Of a stretch of DNA of 64,000 bases, positions 12,491-25,600 are shown one piece after another. Within the stretch, counting starts at the first letter, position 1, and each line of letters opens with the position of its first letter. This DNA comes from Echinococcus granulosus (taxonomy: Eukaryota; Platyhelminthes; Cestoda; Cyclophyllidea; Taeniidae), in the NCBI RefSeq assembly GCF_000524195.1, contig NW_020170381.1:1514547-1578546 (forward strand), written 5' to 3'. Position numbers and translations under genes: made by a program. The notes below the pieces were generated by a model. That model worked only from the letters and a program-made list of their open reading frames with translations. It made no database searches and had not been told where the DNA came from.

Positions 12491-15400
12491 TCAATAATTC
12501 GACACTTCGGGCTGTTTCGAATTTTCGACGGACTCTGATGGGGTCCCCACCGGTGTAGAGATCTTAGAAGCAGACTCTTCCCCTCCGGGATTACCTGCCG
12601 CTATTATAACACGAGGAGGCTCTTTGACCGGCGAGGGCAGTGTTTCGTTCCCTTGACTGCTATCCAAGCCCTCAGATGCGGGTTCGGGTTCATCACTTGC
12701 ATTCGATCTCCGCTTGAGCTGCATCGTAATCGCTTCAATTTCCGTTTTATTTCCATGCTCACTTAGCCAGCTCGCTTGAAACTCCCGGAATTTCTTGACA
12801 GATCGCGATTTTGTACTTGATTGAGTGCATCGATTCTAGGAAGCTGAACGACGAGGTAAATCAAAGTTACCTTTCTAGTTCGAATGAAGATTCCATATGA
12901 CCCAACAGACCAATTAATCTTGTAAGTTGCCTTGGGAGCGGAATTGCCACTCTTCATAGTTTTGCTCGACTGCATACAGTCACTCGAGTATGTGTCACGA
13001 AATACCTGCATAAGAATCATTCCTATCAGGGAAAATTAGACGCACCTCTGATCGACTCAAACTATTTCTGAGCACTCTGGCCATGACTTCCCAAGTGTCC
13101 TTTTCAAGATTTTCCTGTTCAGCGGAGGTAGAGTCAACTTGTGTTGTGGACTCCTCATTTTCCTTAGAAGTATTATGTGCTAAACTATTTAGTAGCACCT
13201 TAGAAATATAGAAAAAGCTTGCAATTATGAATTGAGTAAAGAGAAAGCGTAAACATGTAACAAATGGAGTATTGATTACCTCTTCCGGTTGTGGATCAAC
13301 GGTTGCAATGGCTTCCTCCTTCTTTCGCTCCACGGCCTGACGCGTCAGCTGCTCCACGCAACGCCGTACGTTGCGATACAAAAACACAGGCCTTACACGA
13401 GCTACTAGAGCTGCAGAAACGGGTCCTGCCATCCAACAGCCCGGAATAAGCAAGTAGCGAGCAAGGTAGTCATACCAATGCCGTATTTCGTGCTCACCGC
13501 CTACTTCCGCTCGCTTGAGAGCACTTGCAGCCCGTGCCTCCTCGCCGGGTGACGGGGGTGGGATGATGCGAGGGGGCGAGGGGTACGCGGAGGCTTCGGG
13601 AGGATTTTGCTGTGCTGCGACACAGGTATTAATTACGTATGTGGGGTCATGGAGGCGAATGAGGAGTTTTGACGCTTGACGCAACATCACAAGCGTGTAG
13701 CAATTGGGAACTTGTGAGCGCGACGGAAAGGTTGGTTGTGCACCGCTGCCGACGTTATCAACATTAGATAAGCCGCCACTATCATCGTTGGAAGCAACAG
13801 CTACTTCTAGGTAAGCCGAAAAGGCTGCTTGTTGATAATGCGCTTCGTCTTTTAGTCGAGAGTAGCGCGTCCTTAAAGGACCACAGATCCCATTAATGCT
13901 AAAAACAGAAACATTAACTCTACAGATAAAATTGAAGTAGGACCATCAAAATGCATAAAGTTACGACGGATTCCTTAAATTGTGTAAGTGTTGACCCCAA
14001 GACCAAGTTTGTATTCTACACAAACATACACTGGCGAAAAGTTCCGCCCATCGTATTCTGCAACCCCAACATCTGAGTCGATCCGCAGACGATTATTGGG
14101 ATTCTTGAAGTAACACCGAAACAGAGATGTGAGCTGTTGACTCAAATCATCTCCACTGGCCAGCACGTGAAGTTGCCGCACAAGATTGGTTATTAGACGG
14201 TCCATAGTAAACCATGGGTACGCATATATGCCAAACATATCACGCAGACGATCTTCATACGAATGCACATCCTCACAGCCATCTAGGAGATCTTTGACCA
14301 GTTGTAGAGCCAGTGAATAGTATTCCTTCGGTTCACTTTGCCCTAGTAAGGCAAAAAAATGTGTCTCAAGCTGTCCACCTTATTTACCAAAAAGAACTGA
14401 ATTTTTGTATATTTTTAGCAGCAGGCTACTTTAAAAGCTTATAGTGGTAGGATCAGGATTTACCGTACTGCTACTCCTGAGCCGGACTTTACGCAGCGAG
14501 AGTAAGTCTCGACTCCAGGGGGCAAGAGCAATCTTGTATTACTACTAATGACGGCATTTCAAAACATTTGTGTACATTCTAATAATAAACTGAACCAACC
14601 CTTTTTTCGCAACCTCAAGACGTCAGCCACCTGGTTATTGCTCTTTCCACCCTCGCCAGCGTATTCTTGCTGCATTAGCTGAGATCTTGCCCGCAACTGA
14701 GACAGCCGAGTGAGCAAAAGGTGATGCAATCGAAGGAAGGCATACCACTGATTATTGCCATTCAGGACGCAGTAATACTCCTCTGTAGGAACTCTCGAAG
14801 GTATGTCATTTGCAGTGACTGGAGCCTTCGGGAACTCCAATGGGTTCTCCCGGTCACCGCTATCATTTCCACCCGTGTTTGATGTTTTCCGCTAAATAGG
14901 ATATACCATTAGCAAATTACCCATTTGATCATTGATTACTTAAACTGTTTTGGGCGCTACTACCCGCAGATTTAATGCCAATTTAAACAGAAAATAAAAA
15001 TTCAAAGCTTGCCTTTGAACGCCTTCGCATTTTTAAATCAGGCTGCTCCGACGGAATCGGTGATACTTCCTTAAGACCATTTGCCGGCTCATGCAATCTT
15101 GGGTTCCGAGTTTGGTGACGCATTCGGCGTGGTCGCTTGGGCATACCGCTAGCTGTAGAGTCGCCAGTATCCATTACGGTTTCACTATCACCACTAGCTT
15201 CATTCTCGCTACCACCATAATCCTCATTATTCTCGCAATCTTCGTCATCGCCCTCGTCATCTGACATGGGGAAACGCTCTTGCATGAAGAAATCTTGCAA
15301 AACCGTACGAACCTTGCATCGCAAAGAAGGAATGCATTTTAGATATTACGAAATTTAAGTGTTATTAAAAAGTCCATGTTATCTAGTAGTCACTAGGACC

Positions 15401-18400
15401 TGCGTATTTGCGGTGATGTACTGCATCACACAATCTAATTTACCACTGAGTTCATTCGACGAGATTCGAAATGGCATATTAACAATCCAACAATCTAAGT
15501 CCCAACGTAGGAATAAACATTGGATTTACAATTAAAACTATAATATCTTACCAGAAACTTCATCGTTCGCTTATCCTCCTTGCTAGTATTTGATTGCCTT
15601 TTGACGTGGTGTATGATAAGGGAGGACACATCCTGGAGTAACAAAGCACATGTCTCGGGAGGTGGATATTCTAGTGTTAAATGCATGCCTCCATTATCAC
15701 CGACGCCCTCAATTACGTGGCTCAATGCCGAACCAAGTGTAGCGGGGCTGACTGAGTTCGTCCCAGGAGGGCAGCAGGCCATACATTTCGCTAACATCGC
15801 ACCAACAACATCCCCAGAGATTGGGTCTGAGGATGCCGACTAAAAAGTAGCACATCAACCGTAAGATAACCTAGTAGCACTCGAAGTTGTGAATATTCTA
15901 TAAACCAAATTTGAATATATGGTGATAAGGTTTTGTCCCAATCGGAGCAATATACCTAAAAAATTTACACTTTAAGCCAGAAACTGGTACAAAGAAATGG
16001 TAACTTGTGAGTTTAAGGAATCGTACAGAGATATGAATCAGCTTTGGAGCTTACATTTTCACCGCGCGCAATACCTTCGATGAGGTTGACAACTGCTTTC
16101 GGACGAGTGAATGCGGTGTCGCGTTGCTTGAAGTTGGCGCCTTGATGATCGAGAGATCGAAGATAATTTTTTGCATCCTGATCAGCCCAATACTGTTGGA
16201 ATTTTCGCAACGCTTCTTTCCATTCTGATTCCTTTTGAACCATTCTCTGTATTACGATCGGCACCACTGTATGTGGACAAGTCTTGAGCCCATATATAAC
16301 GTCTCCCGCCTTGTCTCCGTACACCCTGAGATGGCAGTTATACTTATCGGTAAAATTAGTTATCATGCCACGCTTTCAATGGCCTATAGTATTTAAGTAA
16401 CTACTATGTGTAGAACAATTTCGAGTGAATTTCGAGACACTGTTTAAGACTCCTTTAAGGCCACCGTTTACAAATGCATTCTTGTGCAAATGAATTCAAA
16501 TGATGAACGAAAACTACATCGAACTTGGTACGGTAGTAGAATCGTTAACCCAATAATGATGGGCATTAAAGACCCGAATAAGTAAATTGAAATTTCGACG
16601 GATAAAACTCAAACCTAGGCCACCGAATAGACATATATAATAAAATAAGTCTCACCGATGAATTGCCTTTTTCATTAGAATCGCTGAAGTTCCTCCCAAA
16701 TAATCATCAAGTCGAAAACTTTGTATTTCATCCCTACTCATTCGATCTAGGCGACGTCTTACAACGACCAGATTCTGCATCGCGGACCGATTAACTTCCA
16801 TTACCATATCTGCCTCATAGCGCTCATCCTCCGTGTGATACATATTTTCCTCATACTGATTCTTTTTTGACGACACAAACTGTGAGTCTTCGGATGTTAG
16901 GGAGGAAAAGCTTATGTAGGTGTCATTGAGCACAGCCTGAGCAATCGCGCTCTTCGCACGCCCTGAGCATTTAGGCTGAGGGAAATTCGGTGGAAGAGCC
17001 CGATAGCTTGCTCCACAAGTGCGCAGCTTATTGAAGTCCAAATCAAGGCGCCTTTGGGAGACCTCACTTACTAATGCAACCATATCGGCCCCTGTGAGTG
17101 GATGAATGTTGTTCCCACCAGTTGTTGTACCAACGTCAGAGAGGGGGGGACTGGCGACGGAGTTATTGGAAGGATACCTCTTAGCATCTTCGTCCTGTAG
17201 GCAACCGGACGGAGTTAAACCCGCATCTAGATCTGGTGTTTTCGTCCCAGTTTCACTTGAACGAGACTCAGAATTAGGTAAAATAAACATTTCACAGAAT
17301 TGTCGATGGAGTTCAGGGTATCTATGGAGAACTGAATTCGATGCCTCTATCAAATGTTTTTCGTCGATTAACTTGCGATTATAAAGGTTTATGTTTTGAA
17401 GCAACGATTGGTAGTACCGGCCAGCATTATCAGCATCCAGGGCAGTTCGAATCTGCGTAAATAGTAAATATTGGCATTTATGGAGTCTTACCTTTTGCAA
17501 CAAGGTCGCCTCGGGTCCAGTAACAGCAACCCCCACATCCGATAAACTCACATCTCTCGGAGTTTGACGTGGCTTTTTCAAAGGAATCGAATCCCCTTGT
17601 GAATAACTTTGAACCGATGAACTAGCAGCTGCCATTCGTTTCAGTTTTTTGGACTCCGATTGCCCTACTGATTCTGGTGGATTACGATGCCAAGTCGACG
17701 AACTATCAGATGCAACACCGGCACCACTTGCAGAAAATCTGTTGTGCGCAGCGGAGGAGAGTTCGCTCACCGAACAATACTGTGGATTTCGATTTCCTCC
17801 AGTCTCGTGCTAAAGCATCCAGTAAAAAAATTCACAAACTCACTGGATCTGACGCCATACTAGTGGATTCAGGTAAAAAACGACTGAATTCCTGTAGCAG
17901 ATCCTCGTGACCATGGAGCAACTTGGCTACATCTTGATATACTTGCATCTCGGCTTGTTTACGGCGATGTGTATCAATATGCTCCTGTTCACGTTGATAC
18001 CATTGCAGTATTTCCAAAAAGCACTTGTAAACGTCTGGTTTTGCTTGAAACCGATTCTAGAAATAATTCCCTCTCCGCTTTATCTTACCTTGACTTTGTT
18101 TACGTAAATAATAGCGTGATTAAATGACTGTGCGTTATGTTGCTGCTGCTGCTGCTGCTGCTGGACATTTGGAATGTAGGATTGTTGTTGATGGGATGAT
18201 TGAATATTGGAAGGGTATACCATGTGACTTTCAATAATAGGTTGATTGTTGGGGGTAGATATATGCTGATAATTGTGTGGTAATGGTTGCTGCTGTGAAT
18301 CTGAAGTGGTCAGTTGTGAACGCAAGACAGGTGGTTGGCCGACAGCGGAGGTGTAAAATATGTTTTCTGAAGTTTGCGGCATTGGTTGATATGATATCGT

Positions 18401-18895
18401 AGACGAACTGGATGGAATGGTCTCATGTGATGAAACGTCGGGATGACGAAATGCTGAGAATGACGGCAGTTTGCCAGGGGATATTTCAGATGAGTATGCC
18501 TGACCAACCGTGGAAAGTGAAATATTCAAGGGCTTTGAGGTTGCAGCGGGACTTTCTAGTCGATAGCCTTGAGGTATAAAGGTGTTGAAGCCAATTATAA
18601 GATCTTGATGTCCGTCAAAAAGCTCCCTCACACGCCGGATGACAACATCAGTGCCTATGCTGTGGGACGGATTAGACAGATATAACCTACGTTTGGGCCT
18701 TGAACTGGCGCATAACGTCCAAAAAGTCATTATAGATTGCATTCTGGTTGGAAAACCTAGCCTTCACTTGGTCGAGATATGAGAGAGCGTCTGCAACTTT
18801 GGGTCGAATCATGACATCTGCAAGCTTTTACCAAAAAGTGTAAGCAGTTTAATATTACTACGTGCCTCCACCCTTTGACTAATAGATGAGGACAT
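12491..18895 (-). CDS. SIN3: Paired amphipathic helix co-repressor SIN3
   Basis: SIN3 is the nuclear scaffold that recruits class I histone deacetylases to transcription factors. Fifteen minus-strand exons were built: 18862..18895, 18691..18817, 18089..18659, 17844..18056, 17492..17809, 16656..17452, 16055..16325, 15552..15839, 15013..15312, 14600..14891, 14030..14342, 13280..13898, 13046..13198, 12871..13005 and 12491..12835. They give 1591 residues with every phase matching. PAH1 lies near residues 15-90 ([28 protein letters not shown]), PAH2 near 235-312 ([20 protein letters not shown]), PAH3 near 418-480, and the HDAC-interaction domain from about 567 ([30 protein letters not shown]). The SIN3 C-terminal domain follows ([20 protein letters not shown]). 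Eight glutamines from CAG repeats lie between PAH1 and PAH2. Several introns are tiny (31, 34, 39, 40 and 44 bases), and one has a GC donor. The family is certain; minor exon edges may shift. Confidence 0.93.
18141..18163. repeat. CTG/CAG trinucleotide repeat in SIN3 exon 3
   Basis: Seven to eight CTG units on the plus strand read as a run of eight Gln on the SIN3 strand, inside a longer Gln- and Ser-rich linker between PAH1 and PAH2. It is coding and probably length-variable between isolates. Confidence 0.85.
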
Positions 18896-21800
18896 CGAAG
18901 GAAAAAAGTGCAGATGTTCACAAGCTAATGGGGAACGCGGGGTTAGGCTATCAAGGAATGGAAAAGCAGGACCCTAAAGAATCAAGGGATCAAACATCTT
19001 ATGGTTCAAACAAATTACAAAGGTGTATTCAACGACAATATCATACTTAACACCAAATACGTACTTTCCAGTCAAAAAAATGCGCCGCTGATAAGACTAA
19101 TTATGTACACCTTTAATTCTTCTCCAGCTATGCAAGTTTCAAAAAAGGCCTGACATTTTAACACAATAAATGCCCAATACCAATAAAATGGAAATGCTAC
19201 AAAGAAAAACCAGAACAAAACAGCGAACACGTAAGAAAATTCAACGTCTCTTTAGTACACCAAGTACAAGTCGAAAAGTATCCCATTAAAAAGACCTATA
19301 TATCCAGGGTACGCTTCAATGGATGCAAGAATTTGAAAAGGTTTTAAAAAGTCCGGAAAAATACAACGAAAAAGATCCTACTCATCAAGGAAAGACCGCT
19401 GTCAATGGTTGGGAATGGGGGTTCACAAACTGAACACAAAACACGCCACATGCCTTAATAATAATGTGAGTTGTAAATATCAATCTGAAATATGGTAACT
19501 AATTAAACAAAGGATGAAAGCAACAACTCATCTAGTCGTTAAAAACACAAAGACATACGCCAAGTCGAAATAGGCATATAGCAAATGCGGCAAGAACCGC
19601 CCGGACTATTCTGTAAAAACTCATTAAAACGCAATAAACGAAACTTGCAATTTGCCTTTTTAGAACGCAAAATACCCACTACACTTGCGCTTTTTGTGTC
19701 ATAAATGGTATGAGTTCCCTAAAACTGCCTCAGCTACCCAAAGTAGTTACTTATTCTAGATTACTAATTCAACTAAATATAATTTTGTTTAAATGATCAT
19801 TCGGCGAATTTTTTACTGAGTCTAATTTGGCCATAATTTTGACGATGTTGACGAAAATCCTGCCTCATTTTGTAATAGCTTAGTGTAGTGCTTGACTGTG
19901 TATTCAAACCTGCAGACCTTTCTGTCCGCGGAGTCCGCGCTTACTATTTTGGTACTGGTTTCATTCCGAGCTAATAGACTATCGTCAATTCTCCACACTG
20001 GAATTTGCAGGTTCTTCCTCCACAAATCTGGTCTACTATGAATGCAGGCAAGACTTGCTCAAAATTGCAGCGGTAATCCACCTCCACTTAAGAGGTTTAC
20101 CTTATATCTGTGGCCGTACAAAAGATCTAAGTGTTACAAAATTAGTGTGTCTGCAGAGAATAACGGAGTCTGTAAAAACTCCTAGTAGTGTTCACATGTA
20201 TCATGCATGCCTGTCTCGTGTTCTGCTTGAAGTTTATTGGCGACATTGGACTTGAAAGACTTAGAATTGCCCATTGTGAGTCTTCCTGTAATCCCCTATG
20301 TTCTACGATTCTACAGGCTGTTCATTGGTTTAAAGTACTTTACGACCTCGACGTCTTTACTGACCGAACGGAAGGCAGAATAATGGCTGAACAGAATCAA
20401 AAAGGGGAGGAAGCTCAGCAGATAATATATATTAAACGTTTGTTGTGCAAAACCATCTCAAAACTGACTTGTTATTTAAGTTTCTCTAAATGCATGTCAG
20501 CTTTTTTTACGGGTGCCAGCTGGCGCACTAGATGGCTTTCTTGTACAGCATCGTTTATTCTTAACTCAGTGCAATTTTCACTTTTGCAGAGCACTTTACA
20601 AAGAGGATAAGTCTTCAGATAATGTGAAAATATCAAGACGTACTCGCGGCGTTGAAATTAATTGTCTACTCATATGTAAGCAAACTAAATGACTAGTGTT
20701 CATTGTTTGCAGGATTTTTATACACCGGTTATTTTGCAGCAATTGACAGAGTGTTGATCAGGGTAGTATCAGAAAACACGTTCAGAAGAGGAAAAAAGCT
20801 ATATGGTAACCTGATATCGTGTTTAACCTAGCAAAGAGCTTAGTCTTAGGAGGTTAGACTTTTACTTTGAGGTGTGGCTTATAGGATCCGTAAATGCTCC
20901 CTAGGCACTACGAAAATTCGCAAGGTTGGGTTCCTGGACACGCCAGGGTTAAAAATGGTCCACTTATTACTAGTACAAGGCAATAAAAAAAACTGAATGC
21001 TTAAATCAAGAATTTAACTTTTGCGTATGACCCATATTATGCTCTTAAAGGACTTTTATTCAATCTAAATTATGAGGCTAATGCATTGTAAGTAAAGAAC
21101 CTAGCATAAACACTTCTGCAAAGTTCGTTTTCAGAGTTAGTAATTGTGCAAATGAGAAAAACTAATAGCTGCAAATTGGTCGGTTTCTAGATAGTACTTT
21201 GGGAATGCGAACATGAAATGTGCCCCTTCATTCCAATTTGGCCTATTTCTACTTTAGGAGCAAGAAGTTGAGGTATTGCTTCTCGGTAGATTTTGATGTG
21301 ACTGCTATTCTGAGCTTTATTTCACTGTTTGGAACATACCTTTAGCATCGTCCTTTTTCGCAAGTATAGACAAGAAAAATTGAGTTTACTTGGGGCTTCC
21401 ATGGAACTTAAGTTGCTCTACCGTTCTCCGCCGAAGTTGCTTACATTAATAGAGACTGTTGTTTTTTTAGTATATGCATGAGCGCTTTTAGTATCACCAT
21501 TTATGGGCCCAGGAACCTTTCGTCATTTGATGTAGTTTTGTAAATAATTTAATGAATTAAATTAAAAACTTATGTTAGGCCCCCCAGCATCCCTCCTTCC
21601 CAGTTTAACCATTATGGTAGTTCGTTTCTGCTTTTTTGTCAGTTATATTTACTTTTAAACACAAATTTAATAGCAATTTGTTCTGGAGCTTTCTTAGGTG
21701 CACCATCCCCAATACCAGTTGAAACAAGCTCATTTTCATAATTTTGGACAATAATTCGTTATTCCTAAAATGCGGTGTAAAAGTGCTCAGAAATTGTTAC

Positions 21801-21926
21801 CATTAAACTAAGTTAATTAACTTTGACGATATGTATCACATGTACCATATTGATAGGAGCCGTTAACAAACTGACCAATAAGTGGTTTACACACAGGGTC
21901 TACCATGCTCAAAATCTCTCCGCGCA
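18896..21926. other. Divergent 3-kb spacer between SIN3 and ARV1
   Basis: This AT-rich stretch upstream of both SIN3 (minus) and ARV1 (plus) should contain both promoters. Open frames at 19822-20025 (minus) and 20188-20610 (plus) have no recognisable motif, no conserved pattern and no good splice context. I see no RNA gene or repeat. Confidence 0.4.
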
Positions 21927-22619
21927 ATGTTTGTGTGCATTTGTTGCGGTGCTCAGGCTCCAAATGTATACACTCGGTACTCAAAGGAAATAATTAACCT
22001 CCAGTTGTGTGGGCGTTGCGGGAGAATAGTCGATAAATATGTTGAATACGACTTCACGATTATAGCGATAGATCTGTTGGTTTACAAAATCGAGGCCTAT
22101 CGACACATTCTTCGGAACGTTGATTTTCCGAGAATTTTTCACCTTTTGCTTCTTAGCTGTATCCTGAGTGGTTTTCTTGGTTGGATCTGCACAGAAAATT
22201 TCGACCACTTTGACGCGGATACTATCCACGCAGCAGTAAATTCGGACCTCTATTTTTACATTCTTCTTAAAATATCTCTTACCTTCACATTTGGCTTTTT
22301 ATTGTGTGTATTCAGCCACTTTTCAGAGCTTAGCCTTACGATGTTGGACATCACTAAGCTGCTTACACTAACAAACCTCTGTTCCTTAATGGGTCTGTTG
22401 ATGTATCCATGGAAGGATATTCTTTTAAGTTACTTTTCTCACCTGTCGATCTTGTTTGCTCCATTATTGGGCTTTCTTTGTGTTCTGCTAACAACGATTC
22501 CCGCCTTCATGGCACTTACAAATGCCCCTTGTACACTTTCTTCAATAATATCTTTTGTTTCCTGTGGCTTGGTCTTTATAATCGAGTATCTCATCATTAA
22601 AATACGATTTGTCAGCTAA
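21927..22619 (+). CDS. ARV1: ARV1 lipid/sterol homeostasis membrane protein
   Basis: ARV1 is an endoplasmic reticulum membrane protein that affects sterol and sphingolipid trafficking and GPI-anchor synthesis. This is a single-exon frame of 230 residues starting at MFVCICCGAQAPNVYTRYS. The N-terminal ARV1 homology domain shows two cysteine pairs (CICC and LCGRCG) for zinc binding, then GRIVDKYVEYD and the typical IDLLVYKIEAYRHILRN. Hydrophobic segments follow, near HLLLLSCILSGFLGWI, YILLKISLTFTFGFLLC, LTNLCSLMGLLM, LFAPLLGFLCVLLTTI and the C-terminal SIISFVSCGLVFIIEYLI. An upstream GTG in the same frame was rejected as start because ATG at 21927 is the first methionine and sits directly before the zinc domain. 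The next gene, UGGT, starts 32 bases after the stop. Lack of introns is unusual in this window. Confidence 0.9.
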   Translation: MFVCICCGAQAPNVYTRYSKEIINLQLCGRCGRIVDKYVEYDFTIIAIDLLVYKIEAYRHILRNVDFPRIFHLLLLSCILSGFLGWICTENFDHFDADTIHAAVNSDLYFYILLKISLTFTFGFLLCVFSHFSELSLTMLDITKLLTLTNLCSLMGLLMYPWKDILLSYFSHLSILFAPLLGFLCVLLTTIPAFMALTNAPCTLSSIISFVSCGLVFIIEYLIIKIRFVS

Positions 22620-22651
22620 TTCGCTTTTTGTCTATTCGTACGTACTTTTAG
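22620..22651 (+). other. 32-base intercistronic spacer with probable spliced-leader acceptor
   Basis: Between the ARV1 stop and the UGGT ATG there are only 32 bases. They are pyrimidine-rich and end in 'cgtacttttag' directly followed by ATG. There is no space for a promoter or a polyadenylation signal plus promoter. In flatworms, downstream genes of polycistrons are released by spliced-leader trans-splicing at such an acceptor, and the flatworm leader is known to end in AUG. The interpretation is inference from layout; the sequence itself is clear. Confidence 0.7.
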
Positions 22652-25600
22652 ATGTTTATAGGAATATGTTGTCTATGTATTTGCTTTCTTCCTGTTCAAT
22701 CAATTCTCGCTCTCAATTACCAAGTGTCTGTGCAATTGGGGTCCTCATGGAAAGAAACGCCAATTATTGCTGAAGCAGCGTAAGCTCCTGTCAAAGGTTT
22801 TCATTGGAGTTCGTATTGTTTAGCCCTAACCCCAAGATCATGGATATAATTTTCATCTGTTGCATGCATAGGGAAACACTAAGTACTTTTCGTGACAATT
22901 TCATTGGGATTACTTGAAAGTGGCTTTCTCGATAGTGCAATCAGTTTTCCCTCTTCACCCAGGTTTTTTTGATTGTAGGGAGTTCTTGGCTCAGCTATCA
23001 TCGAACCATTTTTGGGACTTTGTTGATAGTCTGGAATATCTGTCAAAAACTAATGGTTCATCCGATTTGTTTTCGTCAAGTGAGAAAATTTCACTGGATG
23101 CGATGCGAGAGCTTGAAGAAACAATTTTAAACGTCCAAGGTGTGCCAGTGGATACGGATGGTAATCGCGACTTGCAGAGACGCCTGTTTAGTCTGACTCT
23201 GGCTTCTAGGGCCCTATCACCAGCAGTTCAGACGGCCAATCATATGGCTAGAGTGGCACATTTTCAGTGGTTTTTCGACAAGTCAGAGGTTTGCAAAGGC
23301 AGTAAGACGTGGGGTCGCATCGGTTCCACGTTCATATGTAATTTGGAAATTCTTGAAGACTCCGTTAGGAAGGCCTCTTTAGCCTGTTCAAATGGTAAAG
23401 CTTCTAACAATCGTAAGCTTAACTTTTAGGCTGTCCCGAATCATTAGCTGATTCCGCATTACTTTCTGATAATGTTTACCCAACTAAGAATGAGTCAAAC
23501 GCTGTTCCGCGTTTGGTTATACATGGCGACCTGCGATGCAAAGAGTTTTACGCTTGGCACAAGAAGGCAAAGCAGCTTGCAGAGGAGAATCGGATTGTTT
23601 ACATCTTTAGACACTTTTTCAAAGTAGGCGTTGTTGTCTGTATTTTAAATGTATTGGGTGCGTCTAAGAGCTTTTTCATTATAGACCGCCTCTTCATCAA
23701 AAACATGGCTAAATGGATATGGCGTCGCATTATCTTTAAAGAGTACCGAGTATAAAGCTATGGATGACAAAAACAGTGAGGGTATGGACAGTGCATAGTT
23801 ATTAAGCAATATTTAGTATTTATTTGTCTAAATGGCGCAGTGTGTCGGTGCGCTCTTGAAATATTTTAGGTAGTAAAGACATGTCTGGTGATACGCCAGA
23901 TCTAAACGAGACAGGGTCCACGCTACAGGGATTTAATTTTACCCAGCTGCGTGCAAACTATCCCCATTTGACAACTGAATTAAACGCCTTTCAAAGTCAT
24001 CTCATCACTGGCATCACGGAAGTGAAGCCCCTCAGAGCCTGGCAGATGCAAGATCTCGGCTTACAAGCCGCCCAAACCATTATGGATGTTGCCAATGAAA
24101 GTCGCAATGACATCGCTGGCTTACTAATGCTACAGGATATAAGCCAGAACTTCCCTTCCCGTGCCTAGTGAGCTCTGATTCCCTACGTAAATCAGACAAA
24201 TTGTGGTATTTCTTTGTGACTTTTAGTTTTATGAGGATGGATTTTCGTTATTATCCTGAAAATTGGAACCATTTCTCAGCTTTTAGCACTGCATGATCCA
24301 ATTTTTTAGTAAGTTACAAATATTTTTTTTTTAGCCAATTATCGCAGCACAAAGTGTCCACAAAACTGAGAGATGAGATAAAATACAATCAGGAAGCCCT
24401 TGAGCACCTCTATGGCATACGGCCAGGGAGTAGCCTTCTTCTTCTTAATGGATTGGCTCTTTCACCGGACATTGACATTTACGCCCTCTTGGATCTTCTG
24501 CGCTCTGAGAGCCGCCTCCTCAACCAGCTTCATGGGCTCGGGCTCTCGGTATGGCATTTGTCACGTTGTTACATTGTTTTCCACCCTGTGGTTCGTTACT
24601 TGAATGCGCTGCTCTCCGGTAATGCGTATCATTAAAAGTGGCTCCGGTAGCTTTACTCATGTATATTTTCTACTTGACACCCTTATGGCCCAGTTGTGTC
24701 TTAGCTATTCATTACAGTGGTACCTTTTCATAATCTTGTCTGCATTTCCTATGCTCAATTCGTTTTTTATGTAGGCTTTACTACAATGCTTTCATGACGC
24801 CGTACACAGCTTCTATAGAAACCTTTATTATGTTTGCTTACTTTGACCTAACTATGACTGGCTTTTGGAGATATTTCAAAACTTCTCTTAGTTTTCCTTC
24901 ATTCATGATTTTTTGTCTAAACATTAGTATAGCTTCTTCAGATCAGTCACAAATGTAAGCGTCGTGCTCTGCGTTACAGACTGGCCAGGCAACGCAGTTG
25001 TTGCAGGCTTCTCCCAAAGGTGAAGACTCCTATCGCCTTAGCACCTTCATGGAGAGCTACAAGCACACAGTCACTGGTGAACATCTTCTAGACATGCGTA
25101 ACGCACCAATTCTGTTCCTGAACGACCTTGAGCGAAATTCCGGCTACAACAGTTGGATGGCCAGCATACACGCCCTCTTTACGATGGGTCCACCGGGTGC
25201 TTTGCGCCATATCCGGAAGAATCTTTTCAACGTTGTGTTTGTTGTCGACCCCTCGCAACCAACTTCCATTGAAATGCTTAAATTGGCTGAAATCATTATT
25301 ATGAAGAAGGTTCCCATTCGGTGAGTGTGAGCATTGGCAATCCTACCGATTCTATACATTTACTTTCCCTCAACGAAAACAACAATGAAAACGTTGTCTT
25401 TGTTTTGCCTCTGCTGAAAATGGAGGTTCGTGAAGGTTATTCTGTTAGAAGTTCTATTACAAATCCATTCTCATATCTCTGTCTTGCTTCAGCATTGGTC
25501 TCCTGTGGTCTGTGAATCCTGAGGTGGAGTCTGTGAGTCGAAGCATGGTTCGCGCTTTTAACTACCTTGCAAGTAACGTTAAAACATATCCAAATCGTCG

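Noticed and set aside
12146..12494. Minus-strand frames with IYIYIYIY
   Set aside because: They are produced by the (AT)n microsatellite and lie downstream of the SIN3 stop.
21882..21926. GTG upstream start of ARV1 adding 15 residues
   Set aside because: A eukaryotic gene should start at ATG, and the ATG at 21927 directly precedes the conserved zinc motif.
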